Origin: Nocardioides sp. Root682
Lineage (GTDB): Bacteria > Actinomycetota > Actinomycetes > Propionibacteriales > Nocardioidaceae
DNA: 64,000 nucleotides
Assembly (NCBI RefSeq): GCF_001427795.1
Contig: NZ_LMHJ01000001.1
Location: 1,513,664 to 1,577,663, forward strand
Direction of reading: 5' to 3'
Within the stretch, counting starts at the first letter, position 1, and every line of letters starts with the position of its first letter. The notes under the pieces were generated by a model. It was not told where the DNA came from, did not search any database, and worked only from the letters and a program-made list of their open reading frames with translations. The position numbers were made by a program, and so were the translations under genes. This document shows, piece by piece, positions 30,440 through 41,752 of the stretch.

Positions 30440-31375
30440 TTACCGCTGCCGAACCGGCAGCAGGTCCACGCCGAGCCACCTCAGGCCGACCGGATCCAGC
30501 TCGACGATCCGCGGGTCCGCGTCCGGGTCGACCTCCGTGGCCCCCGTCGCCCGGCCGATCCGCACCTCGAGCCAGGCATCGGCCAGCCCCTCGGCTAGGC
30601 CGCTCCCCCACTCGACGACCGTGACGGCATCGTCAAGATCGGTGTCGAGGTCCAGGTCGTCGAGCTCGGCTGCACCGCCGAGACGGTAGGCGTCCACGTG
30701 CACCAGTGAGGGACCGCCCGACAGCGAGGGATGCACGCGCGCGATCACGAAGGTCGGCGAGGTGATGCCCCCGCGGACCCCGAGCCCGGCGCCCAGGCCC
30801 TGGGTGAAGGTGGTCTTGCCGGCGCCGAGCTCGCCGCTGAGCACCAGGACGTCACCCGCCTGCAGCACGGACGCCAGCCGTTCGCCGAGGCTGCGCATCG
30901 CATCAGCCGTGGGGACCTCGACCGTGTGCGGTACCGGCCGCGCCATCTCGACGTACGGCGACAGGCGGGCCGTCTCCGCAAAGCCCATGTCGCGCCAGAA
31001 CTGCACCGTGAGCGGGAGCTCCTCGCGAGCCAGGATCACCAGCCGCCGCAGGCCCTCGCGCCGACCCGCCTCGGCGAGGGCGGCCCGGACCAGGGCCCGG
31101 GCGATGCCGCGACCCTGCGCGCTCGGATCGACACCGAAGCGACGCAGGTAGAGCGCATCGCCGTCCGGGTCCAGCACGACAGCGCCGACCGTGCGGCCGT
31201 CCAGGCGAGCCAGCAGACCGCCGCCGGGGGCGAGCAGCGCGGCGATCGACGCCTCGGTCTCGCTGAGGGCTTCGGCCGGAGGGTCGAGAACGGGACGCGC
31301 AGCGAACGCAGCGCGGACCACAGCGAGCACCTCGCCGGCGGCCTGCTGGCCGACCGGGATCACCTCGAGGCTCAC
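30440..31375 (-). CDS. tsaE: GNAT acetyltransferase-TsaE fusion (tRNA t6A biosynthesis ATPase)
   Basis: A 311-residue two-domain protein. Residues 1-155 are a GNAT domain (FGVDPSAQGRGIARALVRAAL, then VQFWRDMGFAET). Residues 160-311 are TsaE: Walker A GELGAGKTTFTQGLG, SPTFVI, VHVDAYRL, and VVEWGSGLAE. TsaE drives the TsaB-TsaD cycle in t6A synthesis. GTG 31375 overlaps the hydrolase stop (GTGA). TsaE alone is normally about 150 residues, so the N-terminal acetyltransferase is extra; its substrate is unknown. Stop codon TAA. Confidence 0.92.
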   Translation of the reverse strand: MSLEVIPVGQQAAGEVLAVVRAAFAARPVLDPPAEALSETEASIAALLAPGGGLLARLDGRTVGAVVLDPDGDALYLRRFGVDPSAQGRGIARALVRAALAEAGRREGLRRLVILAREELPLTVQFWRDMGFAETARLSPYVEMARPVPHTVEVPTADAMRSLGERLASVLQAGDVLVLSGELGAGKTTFTQGLGAGLGVRGGITSPTFVIARVHPSLSGGPSLVHVDAYRLGGAAELDDLDLDTDLDDAVTVVEWGSGLAEGLADAWLEVRIGRATGATEVDPDADPRIVELDPVGLRWLGVDLLPVRQR

Positions 31376-32484
31376 CGTGACGCGGCCCGAGCCGTGGCGG
31401 CGGTGATCAGCTGGTCGAGCTCCGCGTTGACCAGCTCGTGGCGTTCCATGATCACCATGTGCCCCGCGCCCTCGCACTCGAGCAGCCGGGAGTCCGGGAT
31501 GCGCGCGTGCAGCTTGCGCGAGTGACCGATCGAGGTGATCCGGTCAGCGGTCCCGCAGATGATCGAGGTCGGGATCCGGCCGAGGGTCTCGACGTGGTCG
31601 AACTTGTCGAGGCTCGCGAAGTGCGGGAAGAAGTCGGCGACCACCTCGAACGGCGTGGCGCCGAGCATCTCGTCGACGAACTCGACGTACCCCTGCGGCA
31701 CCGGCCCGCCGAAGGCGACGCGGTCGGTCACCACGGTGGCGATCGAGCTGCCCGCCCTCCGCAGCAGGTCGACGCCACGGTGGCCCAGGTGCAGCGTGCG
31801 GACGGCGCCGCTGGCGAAGGGGCCGGTCAGTCGCGCCGGCAGCATCGGCAGCAGGATCCGGCTGGGGTCGAGCCCACCAGCGGTGGTCGAGATCAGCCCG
31901 GCTCCGATGACGCGGGTGCCGATCAGGTCGGGGAACTGCTCGGCCAGCGCGATGATGGACATGCCGCCCATGGAGTGCCCGACCAGGACGACCGGGCCCT
32001 CGGGCACGACGGCATCGATGACGTCCCTGAGGTCGCGCCCCAGCTGGTCGATCGTCGAGTGGCTGCGGTCGGAGCTCCCGGACCGGCCGTGAGAGCGCTG
32101 GTCGTAGTAGACCGTGCGCACCAGCCCGCGGTAGGCCGCACGCTGGAAGTGCCAGCAGTCGTGGTTGAGGCAGAAGCCGTGGACGAAGACCACCGTGACC
32201 GGCAGCGCGTCGTCCCGGGTACGACGAAGCAGCCGCTCGAGCGCACCACTGGGCCCCGTGGCCGGCGGTGTGGCGGCACCGACCTCGTCGACCTCGACGT
32301 ACAGGCGCACCCCGTCCTCGGCGATGACACTGACCTCCGGCGAGCGCAGCGTCCCGAACGGGATGTCCTCACCCGCCCGCCGCCCGATCTGCCGCTGCTG
32401 GCGCAGGACACCGACCGCCGTACCGGCGGCGGCGATGCCGAGGGCACCGGCGACCGAACCGAGGATCCGTCCGCGACGACTCAT
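31372..32484 (-). CDS. Alpha/beta hydrolase
   Basis: A 370-residue serine hydrolase. It has an N-terminal membrane-anchor-like helix (GRILGSVAGALGIAAAGTAVGVL), then the alpha/beta fold: oxyanion HGFCLNHDCWHF, nucleophile elbow VLVGHSMGGMSI (Ser at about 195), and late catalytic His in CEGAGHMVIME. ATG 32484 overlaps the alr stop (ATGA). A hydrolase in this slot between alr and tsaE is common in actinobacteria, but its substrate is not known. Confidence 0.9.
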   Translation of the reverse strand: MSRRGRILGSVAGALGIAAAGTAVGVLRQQRQIGRRAGEDIPFGTLRSPEVSVIAEDGVRLYVEVDEVGAATPPATGPSGALERLLRRTRDDALPVTVVFVHGFCLNHDCWHFQRAAYRGLVRTVYYDQRSHGRSGSSDRSHSTIDQLGRDLRDVIDAVVPEGPVVLVGHSMGGMSIIALAEQFPDLIGTRVIGAGLISTTAGGLDPSRILLPMLPARLTGPFASGAVRTLHLGHRGVDLLRRAGSSIATVVTDRVAFGGPVPQGYVEFVDEMLGATPFEVVADFFPHFASLDKFDHVETLGRIPTSIICGTADRITSIGHSRKLHARIPDSRLLECEGAGHMVIMERHELVNAELDQLITAATARAASR

Positions 32485-33638
32485 CGCTCCCCCACGTACC
32501 TGCGCGTCATCCGTCCACCGATCCTCGTGACGATCTCGTAGTTGATGGTGCCGCATGCCTCGGCCCAGTCGTCGGCGGTCGGGCCGCCGGCGGACGCAGG
32601 TCCGAACAGGACGACCTCGGTCCCGACCTCGGGCCGGTCCCCGCCGAGATCCACGACGACCTGGTCCATGCAGACGGTGCCGCGGATCGGACGGAGCTTC
32701 CCCTCCACGCCGACCTGAGCGGCGACGTCCGGCTGTCCCGGGCGCGACGCGTGGCGCGGGATGCCTTCGGCGTAGCCGATCGGCACCAGTCCCACCGTGG
32801 TCGGCTCCTCGGCAACCCAGTGGTGCCCGTAGGAGACGGCGTCTCCTGCAGCGAGGTCCTTGACCATGACCAGCGGCGCCCGCACGGTCATGGCCGGCTG
32901 CAACGTGACCGGGAGGGTCTGACCGGGTGCCGGGTCCAGCCCGTAGAGCGCGATGCCGCAGCGGACCGCGTCGAAGCGGGACGACGGACGCAGCAGCGTC
33001 GCGGCGGAATTGGCGAGGTGGCGCAGCTCCGGGCGAAGTCCGTGGTCGGCGGCCAGCGCGAGTGCCTCACGGAAGGCCGCTTCCTGCCGGTCGTTGGCGG
33101 GGTGGTTGCGCTCGTCGGCGCACGCGAAGTGCGACCAGATGCCGGTGACCTTCCAGTGGCCCGCCTCCTCCCCGGCGCGGGCGCGGTCGAAGACCTCGGC
33201 CCAGGCGGACCGAGGGGCGCCGCCACGCGACAGCCCCGTGTCGACCTTCAGCTGGATCCGGGCCGGTCCGGTCCGTCCGGCGAAGGCCGACGCCATGGCG
33301 TCCAGCTCAGCGACGGAGTAGGCCGTGACCTCGATGTCGAGATCAGCAGCCGCCGCGTACGGAGCTCCCGGGGCAGTGATCCAGCAGAGCAGCGGCCCGA
33401 CATCGCCCGCGGCACGCAGGGCGAGGGCTTCCTCGATCGTGGCCGTGGCCAGCCACTCCGCGCCACCCTCGCGGGCAGCCCGGGCACAGGCGACCATGCC
33501 GTGGCCGTAGCCGTCGGACTTCACCACCGCGATCAGCGGGACGCCCGCGATCTTCCGCAACGTCCGCGCGTTGGCGCGGATCGCGTCGAGGTCGACCACG
33601 ATCTCGGCTGGCCCCAGGGGCGCCGACGTGCTGGGCAT
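32481..33638 (-). CDS. alr: Alanine racemase
   Basis: A 385-residue PLP enzyme making D-alanine for peptidoglycan. The PLP lysine motif is AVVKSDGYGHGMV at about residue 40. The C-terminal domain has the catalytic Tyr in AVSYGHHW and the RGTVCMDQVVVDL block. Full length. It is in the run nnr-alr-hydrolase-tsaE, 16 bp from nnr. Confidence 0.96.
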   Translation of the reverse strand: MPSTSAPLGPAEIVVDLDAIRANARTLRKIAGVPLIAVVKSDGYGHGMVACARAAREGGAEWLATATIEEALALRAAGDVGPLLCWITAPGAPYAAAADLDIEVTAYSVAELDAMASAFAGRTGPARIQLKVDTGLSRGGAPRSAWAEVFDRARAGEEAGHWKVTGIWSHFACADERNHPANDRQEAAFREALALAADHGLRPELRHLANSAATLLRPSSRFDAVRCGIALYGLDPAPGQTLPVTLQPAMTVRAPLVMVKDLAAGDAVSYGHHWVAEEPTTVGLVPIGYAEGIPRHASRPGQPDVAAQVGVEGKLRPIRGTVCMDQVVVDLGGDRPEVGTEVVLFGPASAGGPTADDWAEACGTINYEIVTRIGGRMTRRYVGER

Positions 33639-33654
33639 GGTCCTGATCCTCCCA

Positions 33655-35112
33655 TCACCCCGGACCGGGGGAGGCGAAGAGGGCCGCGATCACGTCCGGC
33701 ACCGCGGCGGCGACATCGGTGGCGACGATCGGTCCGCCGGCCGATGCCCGCGTGGCGGCAGCGCCGTGGAGCCAGGACCCGACCGAGGCGGCGTCGAAGG
33801 GCTCGAGGCCGGCGGCGAGCAGCGCGCCGATCAGTCCGCCGAGGACGTCGCCGGCGCCGGCGGTCGCCAGCCACGGCGTGCCGGAGGTCGTCACGCGCAC
33901 CCGCCCGGCCGGTTCGGCGATCACGGTGTGCCTCCCCTTGAGGAGTACGACGGCGTCGTACTCACGGGCGGCCCGGCGGGCATGCTCGAGCGACTCGCCC
34001 TCGACCGTCGCGCGTTCGACACCGAGCATCCGGGCCAGCTCTCCGGCGTGCGGCGTGAGGACAGCAGGCCGGCCCCGGGCCAGGTCGGCGAACGCGAGAG
34101 CATCGGCGTCGACCACCAGCGGCACGTCATCGGCCAGCGAGTCGCGCAGCGCCTGTTCCGCAGAGCTGTCGCTTCCCGAGCCGACGACCCAGGCCTGGAC
34201 GCGGCCGAGGCCGACGACCTCCGGGTGCCGGTCCCGGATCCGGTCGAGCACGGTCGCATCGCCGTCGTACCGCACCATCCCGGCGAGGCCGCAGGCCGCG
34301 CCGTCGACGCTGAGCAGGCCGGCCCCCTGGTAGGTCGCCGAGCCGGCGCGGACGCCGACGACGCCGCGGGTGTACTTGTGCGACGCGGGGCCGGGCCGGG
34401 GCAGCAGCTCCGCCACGTCCGCGGGTTGCAACGCCTCGACAGAGGTCCACCCGCTGGTTGAGGTGCGAGCCTGCGAGCCTCGAAACCCGAGCCCGATGTC
34501 GACGAGCTCGAGCGCACCGCAGGCCTGCGCGGCCGGGTCGACCAGGTGGCAGGCCTTGTGAGTGCCGAACGTGACCGTGAGCGCGGCGGTGACGTGCGGA
34601 CCGTCCACGGCACCCGTGTCGACGTCGACCCCGGACGGCACGTCGACCGCGACGACCGGGATCCCCTCGAGCGCCGCCAGCGCGGCCACGGCGTTCGGCC
34701 GCAGGCCCGGTCGGCCCCCGATCCCGACGATCCCGTCGATCACGACGTCGACCCGTCCCGGTGGTTGAGGTGCGAGCGAAGCGAGCCTCGAAACCTCCGG
34801 GCCGGCGTGCACCCGTCCCCCGACAGCCCGCAGCGCCGCCACCCCACCCGGGTGCGCCTGCTCCGACAGCAACCACGCCTCCACCTGCACGCCCCGTCGC
34901 GCGAGCACCACACCGGCGTACAACGCATCACCGCCGTTGTCGCCCGACCCGACGAGCAGCACGACTCGGCGCCCGTACGCCGTACCGAGGAAGTCCAGCA
35001 CCGCGTACGCAAGGCCGTGCGCGGCCCGCTGCATGAGCGCGCCGTCCGGCAGCTCGGCAAGCAGCACCGCCTCCGCTGCACGGACCTGCTCGACCGTGTG
35101 GGCGCGAATCAT
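33655..35112 (-). CDS. nnr: Bifunctional NAD(P)HX epimerase/dehydratase, with two repeat-encoded peptides
   Basis: A 485-residue fusion repairing hydrated NAD(P)H. Residues 1-215 are the NnrE epimerase (VLLVGSGDNGGDALYAG; DVPSGVDVDTG). Residues 225-485 are the ADP-dependent NnrD dehydratase (LTPHAGELARMLG; LATAGAGDVLGGLIGALLA). Two dispersed palindromes are read as protein: one at about residues 105-118 (VSRLASLAPQPPG, inside NnrE before VDVVIDGIVGIGG), one at about 208-220 (RGSQARTSTSG, the inter-domain linker). Both keep the frame, although they are read in different frames relative to the repeat. ATG 35112; acpS ends 2 bp upstream. Confidence 0.93.
   Translation of the reverse strand: MIRAHTVEQVRAAEAVLLAELPDGALMQRAAHGLAYAVLDFLGTAYGRRVVLLVGSGDNGGDALYAGVVLARRGVQVEAWLLSEQAHPGGVAALRAVGGRVHAGPEVSRLASLAPQPPGRVDVVIDGIVGIGGRPGLRPNAVAALAALEGIPVVAVDVPSGVDVDTGAVDGPHVTAALTVTFGTHKACHLVDPAAQACGALELVDIGLGFRGSQARTSTSGWTSVEALQPADVAELLPRPGPASHKYTRGVVGVRAGSATYQGAGLLSVDGAACGLAGMVRYDGDATVLDRIRDRHPEVVGLGRVQAWVVGSGSDSSAEQALRDSLADDVPLVVDADALAFADLARGRPAVLTPHAGELARMLGVERATVEGESLEHARRAAREYDAVVLLKGRHTVIAEPAGRVRVTTSGTPWLATAGAGDVLGGLIGALLAAGLEPFDAASVGSWLHGAAATRASAGGPIVATDVAAAVPDVIAALFASPGPG
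34453..34489. repeat. Class A palindrome inside nnr (linker)
   Basis: CTGGTTGAGGTGCGAGC-ctgc-GAGCCTCGAAACC within the coding sequence; it encodes the linker between the epimerase and dehydratase domains. Confidence 0.85.
34759..34796. repeat. Class A palindrome inside nnr (epimerase domain)
   Basis: CGGTGGTTGAGGTGCGAGC-gaa-GCGAGCCTCGAAACC within the coding sequence; same orientation as the copy at 34453 but translated in a different frame of the repeat. Confidence 0.85.
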
Positions 35113-35114
35113 GC

Positions 35115-35468
35115 TCAGTCCTCGAGCACGACGACCGCCGAGGCGATGCCGCCGTCATGGGTCAGCGAGAGGTGCACCGAGCGGACACCGAGCAGGTCGG
35201 CCTCGGCGAGCACCGTCCCGCGCAGCACGAAGCGCGGTCGACCTGACTCCTCGGAGATCACCTCGGCGTCGTGCCAGGCCATGCCGCGGGGTGCGCCGAG
35301 CGCCTTCGCGAGCGCTTCCTTGGCCGCGAACCGGGCGGCCATCGAGCTGATGTGCCGGCCGCGCTCCGCCTCGACGAACAGCTTGTCCACCAGCGCAGGG
35401 GTACGACGACACGACTCCTCGAACCGGGCGATCTCGCACACGTCGATGCCCACCCCCACCACGGCCAT
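35115..35468 (-). CDS. acpS: Holo-[acyl-carrier-protein] synthase
   Basis: A 117-residue AcpS that loads 4'-phosphopantetheine from CoA onto acyl carrier protein. It has [15 protein letters not shown] at the start (Mg-binding Asp) and the signature [14 protein letters not shown], with [14 protein letters not shown] near the end. It sits between glmS and nnr with gaps of 2-5 bp, so it is in the same operon. It could also serve the carrier domain of the NRPS at 46895, but that is speculation. Confidence 0.95.
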   Translation of the reverse strand: MAVVGVGIDVCEIARFEESCRRTPALVDKLFVEAERGRHISSMAARFAAKEALAKALGAPRGMAWHDAEVISEESGRPRFVLRGTVLAEADLLGVRSVHLSLTHDGGIASAVVVLED

Positions 35469-35473
35469 GGGCG

Positions 35474-37318
<1,845 letters not shown>

Positions 37319-37382
37319 GATCAGGCAGTCTACGGTGGACGCGCCTCCGGACCGGCACGGGCGCACTGGAAGAATCGTCACC

Positions 37383-38393
37383 ATGGTGACCGGTCCCACG
37401 GCGGACAACCTCTCCACGACTCAGGCTGCTGCTCAGGCGGGCGACGAGTCGCAGCGCGAGGCTTCCCCGTACGTCGAGCTCGACCGGGCGACCTGGGCGC
37501 AGCTGGCCTCGGAGACCGAGAGCCCGCTCACCACCGAGGAGCTGGACCGCCTGCGTGGCCTCGGCGAGTCGCTCGACCTCGACGAGATCCGCGACGTCTA
37601 CCTGCCGCTCTCCCGCCTGCTGAGCCTCCGGGTCCGCAGTGCGTCAGCGCTGCACCAGGACCAGGAGGAGTTCCTCCACGGCCTCACCCCGCCCAGGACG
37701 CCGTTCGTGATCGGCCTCGCGGGGTCGGTGGCCGTGGGCAAGTCGACCGCGGCGCGTGTCCTGCAGCAGATGCTGGCGCGCTGGCCCGAGCACCCCAACG
37801 TCGCCCTCGTCACCACCGACGGCTTCCTCTACCCCAACGCCGAGCTCGAGAAGCGCGGCCTGCTCGACCGCAAGGGTTTCCCGGAGTCCTACGACCGGCG
37901 CGCGCTGCTGAAGTTCGTGATCGACATCAAGTCGGGCAAGGACGAGGTCGAGGCGCCCGTCTACTCCCACCTCGTCTACGACGTGAAGCCCGACGAGAAG
38001 GTCGTGGTGAAGCGACCCGACATCGTGATCGTCGAGGGCCTCAACGTCCTGCAGCCCGCGCGGGTCCGTGAGGACGGCCGGATCACCCTGGGCCTGTCCG
38101 ACTTCTTCGACTTCTCGATCTTCGTCGACGCCAACACCAACCACATCCGCGACTGGTACGTCGACCGCTTCCTGCGCCTGCGCGAGACGGCGTTCCGCGA
38201 CCCGAGCTCCTACTTCGCGAAGTACGCCGCGCTGAGCCACGACGTGGCCGTCGACGAGGCGCGGCGGATCTGGGACGCCATCAACGGCCCCAACCTGGAG
38301 CGCAACGTGCTGCCGACGCGGTCACGGGCGACGCTGGTGCTGCGCAAGTCCGCGGACCACTCGGTCCGCTACGTGCGCCTGCGCAAGATCTGA
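37383..38393 (+). CDS. coaA: Pantothenate kinase (type I)
   Basis: A 336-residue CoaA phosphorylating pantothenate, the first step of CoA synthesis. The P-loop is [15 protein letters not shown] at about residue 115; [17 protein letters not shown] and [11 protein letters not shown] follow; family regions [10 protein letters not shown] and the terminal [17 protein letters not shown] are conserved. ATG 37383 is chosen because upstream in-frame codons run into the glmS start. It converges with glmM, 9 bp apart. Confidence 0.96.
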   Translation: MVTGPTADNLSTTQAAAQAGDESQREASPYVELDRATWAQLASETESPLTTEELDRLRGLGESLDLDEIRDVYLPLSRLLSLRVRSASALHQDQEEFLHGLTPPRTPFVIGLAGSVAVGKSTAARVLQQMLARWPEHPNVALVTTDGFLYPNAELEKRGLLDRKGFPESYDRRALLKFVIDIKSGKDEVEAPVYSHLVYDVKPDEKVVVKRPDIVIVEGLNVLQPARVREDGRITLGLSDFFDFSIFVDANTNHIRDWYVDRFLRLRETAFRDPSSYFAKYAALSHDVAVDEARRIWDAINGPNLERNVLPTRSRATLVLRKSADHSVRYVRLRKI

Positions 38394-38402
38394 CGCCTGG
38401 CT

Positions 38403-39764
38403 TCAGGCGAGCGCGAGCCGTCGTCGTACGACGTCGGCCAGGCCGTGCGCGATGGAGTCGGCCTGTTCGGCGGTGGGCGCCTCGACCATCACCCGGACGA
38501 GGGGCTCGGTCCCCGAGGGGCGCAGCAGCACCCGTCCGGTGCCGGCCAGCTCGGCCTCGGCAGCGACGACGGCAGCAACCAGCTCGGCGTCGTCGGTGCG
38601 CGCACGGTCGACGCCGGGCACGTTGACCAGCACCTGCGGGAGACGGGTCATCACGGCCCCCAGCTCGCGCAGCGACTGGCCGGTGGCCACCATCCGGTGC
38701 AGCACCTGCAGGGCGGTGAGGACGCCGTCGCCCGTGGTGGCGTGCTCGTTCATGATCACGTGACCGGACTGCTCGCCGCCGAGCGAGTAGCCGCCGTTCT
38801 TCATGTCCTCGAGCACGTACCGGTCGCCGACGGCGGTCTGCCGCACGACGACACCCGCCGCGGTGAGGGCCTGGACGAAGCCGAGGTTGGACATGACCGT
38901 GGCCACGACGGTGTCGTCGACCAGCCGGCCCGCGTCCCGCAGGGAGAGGGCCAGGATCGCGAGGATCTGGTCGCCGTCGACGATCGCGCCCTCGGCGTCG
39001 ACTGCCAGGCAGCGGTCGGCGTCGCCGTCGAGCGCGAAGCCGACGTCGGCGCCGTGGTCCAGGACGGCCTTCTGCAGCACGTCGAGGTGGGTCGATCCGC
39101 AGCCGTCGTTGATGTTGAGCCCGTCGGGCTCCGCACAGATCGCCACGACCTCGACGCCCGCGTCACGCAGCGCCTTCGGACCGGCGACCGAGGCTGCGCC
39201 ATGGGCGCAGTCGAGCACGACCTTCAGCCGGCGCTGACCAGCCGCGGGACCGAGGTCGCCGACGGTCGCGACCAGGTGGGCGGCGTACTCGTCGATCGCG
39301 GTGAGGTGCGGGGTGAGCCGGCCGACGTCGCCGCCGACGGGCCGCTCCCACGGCTCCTCGAGGCGCGCCTCGATGGCGTCCTCGATCGCGTCGTCGAGCT
39401 TGACGCCGCCGCGGGCGAGGAACTTGATGCCGTTGTCGGGCATCGCGTTGTGCGAGGCGGAGAGCATCACGCCGAGGTCCGCGCCGAGCGAGGCGGTCAG
39501 GTAGGCGACCCCGGGTGTCGGGATCTCGCCCAGCAGCAGCACGTCCACGCCGGCCGAGGCCAGGCCGGCCACGACTGCCGCCTCGAGGAACTGCCCGGAG
39601 ATCCGGGTGTCACGCCCGACCACCGCGAGAGGCCTGTGTCCGGCGAAGACCCCGCGCTCGGCAAGGACGTGCGCAGCCGAGACGGACAGGTCCAGGACCA
39701 GCTCGGCGGTCAGGTCGACGTTGGCGAGACCGCGAACGCCGTCGGTGCCGAAGATGCGGGGCAC
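38403..39764 (-). CDS. glmM: Phosphoglucosamine mutase
   Basis: A 453-residue enzyme converting glucosamine-6-P to glucosamine-1-P, the step after Glm[16 protein letters not shown] marks the true start at GTG 39764, with GAGGGAG 6 nt upstream. The active-site phosphoserine loop is [16 protein letters not shown] at about residue 100, the metal loop is [12 protein letters not shown], and the C-terminal phosphate-binding [15 protein letters not shown] is present. It lies downstream of rplM-rpsI, across a strong terminator. Confidence 0.96.
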   Translation of the reverse strand: MPRIFGTDGVRGLANVDLTAELVLDLSVSAAHVLAERGVFAGHRPLAVVGRDTRISGQFLEAAVVAGLASAGVDVLLLGEIPTPGVAYLTASLGADLGVMLSASHNAMPDNGIKFLARGGVKLDDAIEDAIEARLEEPWERPVGGDVGRLTPHLTAIDEYAAHLVATVGDLGPAAGQRRLKVVLDCAHGAASVAGPKALRDAGVEVVAICAEPDGLNINDGCGSTHLDVLQKAVLDHGADVGFALDGDADRCLAVDAEGAIVDGDQILAILALSLRDAGRLVDDTVVATVMSNLGFVQALTAAGVVVRQTAVGDRYVLEDMKNGGYSLGGEQSGHVIMNEHATTGDGVLTALQVLHRMVATGQSLRELGAVMTRLPQVLVNVPGVDRARTDDAELVAAVVAAEAELAGTGRVLLRPSGTEPLVRVMVEAPTAEQADSIAHGLADVVRRRLALA

Positions 39765-39810
39765 GTGCACTCCCTCGTGTGGTGGCGGAACGATCATGGC
39801 CGAAAACGGC

Positions 39811-39852
39811 CGACAGGGCCACGGACCGCAGGTGCGGTGCGTGGCCCTGTCG
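39811..39852 (-). terminator. Strong rho-independent terminator after rpsI
   Basis: Very long hairpin: arms CGACAGGGCCACG and CGTGGCCCTGTCG, extended by ACCGCA/TGCGGT around a GG loop. On the minus strand GGCCGTTTTCGG follows. It separates rplM-rpsI from glmM. Confidence 0.85.
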
Positions 39853-39858
39853 TCGCAA

Positions 39859-40362
39859 TCAGCGCTTGCTGTACTGCGGAGCCTTACGGGCCTTCTTGAG
39901 ACCGGCCTTCTTGCGCTCGGTCGCGCGGGCGTCACGGGTCAACAGACCGGCCTTCTTGAGGGCCGGGCGGTTGGCGTCGATGTCGATCGCGTTGAGCGAG
40001 CGGGCCACGCCGAGGCGCAGGGCGCCGGCCTGACCGGTGATGCCGCCACCGTGGATACGGGCGATCACGTCGAAGCGGCCCTCGAGGCCGAGCGTCGCGA
40101 AGGGCTCGTTGGCGACCTGCTGGTGCAGCTTGTTCGGGAAGTAGTCCTCGAACGCGCGGCCGTTGATGGTCCACGTGCCGGTGCCCGGAACGATCCGGAC
40201 GCGGGCGACGGCTTCCTTGCGACGGCCGGTGGCCGCGCCGGGGGCGATCGTCGCCGGGACGGCGGGAGTGGCGTCGGACGGCGAGGTCTCGCTGGTGTAG
40301 GCGAGGCCCTGGTCGTCGGTCTCGAAGGTCTCTTCGACCTCGGTGTTCTGCGATTCAGTCAC
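39859..40362 (-). CDS. rpsI: 30S ribosomal protein S9
   Basis: A 167-residue S9. The conserved domain starts at about residue 42 ([18 protein letters not shown]) and ends with the S9 tail [12 protein letters not shown], whose terminal SKR reaches the P-site tRNA. The acidic, Thr/Pro-rich N-terminal 40 residues are a typical actinobacterial extension. It is in an operon with rplM upstream (35-bp gap). Confidence 0.97.
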   Translation of the reverse strand: MTESQNTEVEETFETDDQGLAYTSETSPSDATPAVPATIAPGAATGRRKEAVARVRIVPGTGTWTINGRAFEDYFPNKLHQQVANEPFATLGLEGRFDVIARIHGGGITGQAGALRLGVARSLNAIDIDANRPALKKAGLLTRDARATERKKAGLKKARKAPQYSKR

Positions 40363-40397
40363 GATGAAAGTCCTTAGTCCTGGTCAGCTCGGTCGGG

Positions 40398-40841
40398 TCA
40401 CTGGGAGATCTGGGTGATCTCGTACGCAACGGCCTGCTGCGCCTGGTGGGGGTGCGTCGGGCCGTTGTAGACCTTGAGCTTCGTGATGATCTGGCGACCG
40501 AGGCGGTTCTTGGGGAGCATGCCCCAGACCGCCTGCTCGACGGCCTTGCGGGCGTCCTTGTCGATGACCTGACCGATCGGGGTCGCGGTCAGACCACCCG
40601 GGAAGCCGGAGTGGCGGTAGACCATCTTGTCGGTGCGCTTCTTGCCGGACAGCGCGACCTTGTCGGCGTTGATGATCACGACGAAGTCGCCGGTGTCGGC
40701 GTTCGGCGCGAAGATCGGCTTGTGCTTGCCGCGGAGCAGACCAGCGGCGGTGACGGCCAGCCGGCCCAGGACGACGTCGGTGGCGTCGATCACGAGCCAG
40801 GCGCGCTCGACGTCTCCGGGCTTGGGAGCGTAGGTACGCAT
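40398..40841 (-). CDS. rplM: 50S ribosomal protein L13
   Basis: A 147-residue L13 from ATG 40841 ([20 protein letters not shown]). The family signature is [25 protein letters not shown] (here residues about 107-131). A GAGGAA ribosome site precedes the start. The frame continues upstream, but only into the leader region. First gene of rplM-rpsI. Confidence 0.98.
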   Translation of the reverse strand: MRTYAPKPGDVERAWLVIDATDVVLGRLAVTAAGLLRGKHKPIFAPNADTGDFVVIINADKVALSGKKRTDKMVYRHSGFPGGLTATPIGQVIDKDARKAVEQAVWGMLPKNRLGRQIITKLKVYNGPTHPHQAQQAVAYEITQISQ

Positions 40842-40862
40842 AGTGCGAACACTTCCTCGGTT

Positions 40863-40949
40863 AGTTCGTGGACCCATTCGACGAATGTCGACCGGGCTTG
40901 CCTGCCGCCGGTGCTGTTGCACCGTGCAGGCGACGTCTTCTGACGAACT
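40863..40949 (-). promoter_or_regulatory. Structured leader RNA upstream of rplM
   Basis: On the minus strand, AGTTCGT (40949-40943) can pair with ACGAACT (40869-40863), closing a multi-branch fold. It encloses a hairpin CCTGC..CGGTGC-tgtt-GCACCG..GCAGG (40901-40930) and a second hairpin TCGAC-GAAT-GTCGA (40878-40891). It lies 22 bp before rplM, just ahead of the ribosome site. Ribosomal-protein operons are often autoregulated by such leaders; the binding protein (L13?) is inference. Confidence 0.6.
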
Positions 40950-41086
40950 CAGCCCGGCCCACACATGCTCGTCTCACGACGATCCACCTGAAGGAGGCAC
41001 TGGGCCTGATTCAGACGCTGGGCGATCCGGGACTGCCTCGGCGCCGTACAGGACGGCAGCGCGAAGCGGCAGGAGACGCGCAGGAA

Positions 41087-41116
41087 AGACTACGGCGGGG
41101 TCCTTGACACGGTCAA
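41087..41116 (-). promoter_or_regulatory. Candidate promoter for rplM-rpsI
   Basis: TTGACC (-35, 41116-41111) and TAGTCT (-10, 41092-41087) on the minus strand with an 18-bp spacer. It overlaps the adk stop codon and would give a leader of about 240 nt before rplM. Confidence 0.5.
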
Positions 41117-41700
41117 AACGCCGTCGTTGCACGCTGCAGACCGGCGACGGCCGCCTGCAGGCGGTCGGTGACCTCGCTGACGAGACCCAGCCCGTCGACG
41201 GCCACCAGGAGCCGCCGTTCCTCGTAGGCGGCCACGAGCGGAGTGGTCTGCTCCTCGTACACCGCGAGGCGGCGCCGGATGACCGACTCGGTGTCGTCCG
41301 CACGCCCCTCCGTGCGCGCCCGGCCGAGGAGTCGCTCGACCAGTTCCTCGGGGTCTGCCGACAGGAGGAGCACTCCGTCCAGCCGGGCATCGAGGCGGGC
41401 AAGCACCCTGTCGAGCTCGGCGACCTGGTCGAGGGTGCGGGGGTAGCCGTCCAGGAGGAAGCCGTCGTGGCAGTCAGCCGCCTGGAGGCGGTCGCGGACC
41501 ATGGCGTTGGTGATCTCGTCAGGGACGTACTCCCCCGCGTCCATGTAGGCCTGCGCCCGGAGCCCGAGGAGGGTCGCGTCCGCGACGTTGGCACGGAAGA
41601 TGTCGCCGGTGGAGATCGCCGGGATTCCGTGACGCTCGGCGATGTAGCGGGCCTGGGTGCCCTTGCCCGCACCCGGCGGGCCCATGATGATCAACCGCAT
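41113..41700 (-). CDS. adk: Adenylate kinase
   Basis: A 195-residue nucleoside monophosphate kinase: P-loop GPPGAGKGTQARYIAERHG at residues 7-25, AISTGDIFR, the AMP-site block GFLLDGYPRTLDQVAEL, and a short LID with no zinc cysteines. It equilibrates ATP, ADP and AMP. Actinobacteria usually carry adk in the secY cluster, so this copy beside rplM may be a paralogue; that cannot be settled from this window. Good ATG start at 41700. Confidence 0.92.
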   Translation of the reverse strand: MRLIIMGPPGAGKGTQARYIAERHGIPAISTGDIFRANVADATLLGLRAQAYMDAGEYVPDEITNAMVRDRLQAADCHDGFLLDGYPRTLDQVAELDRVLARLDARLDGVLLLSADPEELVERLLGRARTEGRADDTESVIRRRLAVYEEQTTPLVAAYEERRLLVAVDGLGLVSEVTDRLQAAVAGLQRATTAF

Positions 41701-41752
41701 CGTGGGGGTTCCTCTCTTCTGGGGGATGCGCGAATGCGCCTGGATGAATCAG

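Noticed and set aside
37319..37382. glmS ribozyme
   Set aside because: The gap to coaA is 64 bp, with no room for and no sign of the conserved core.
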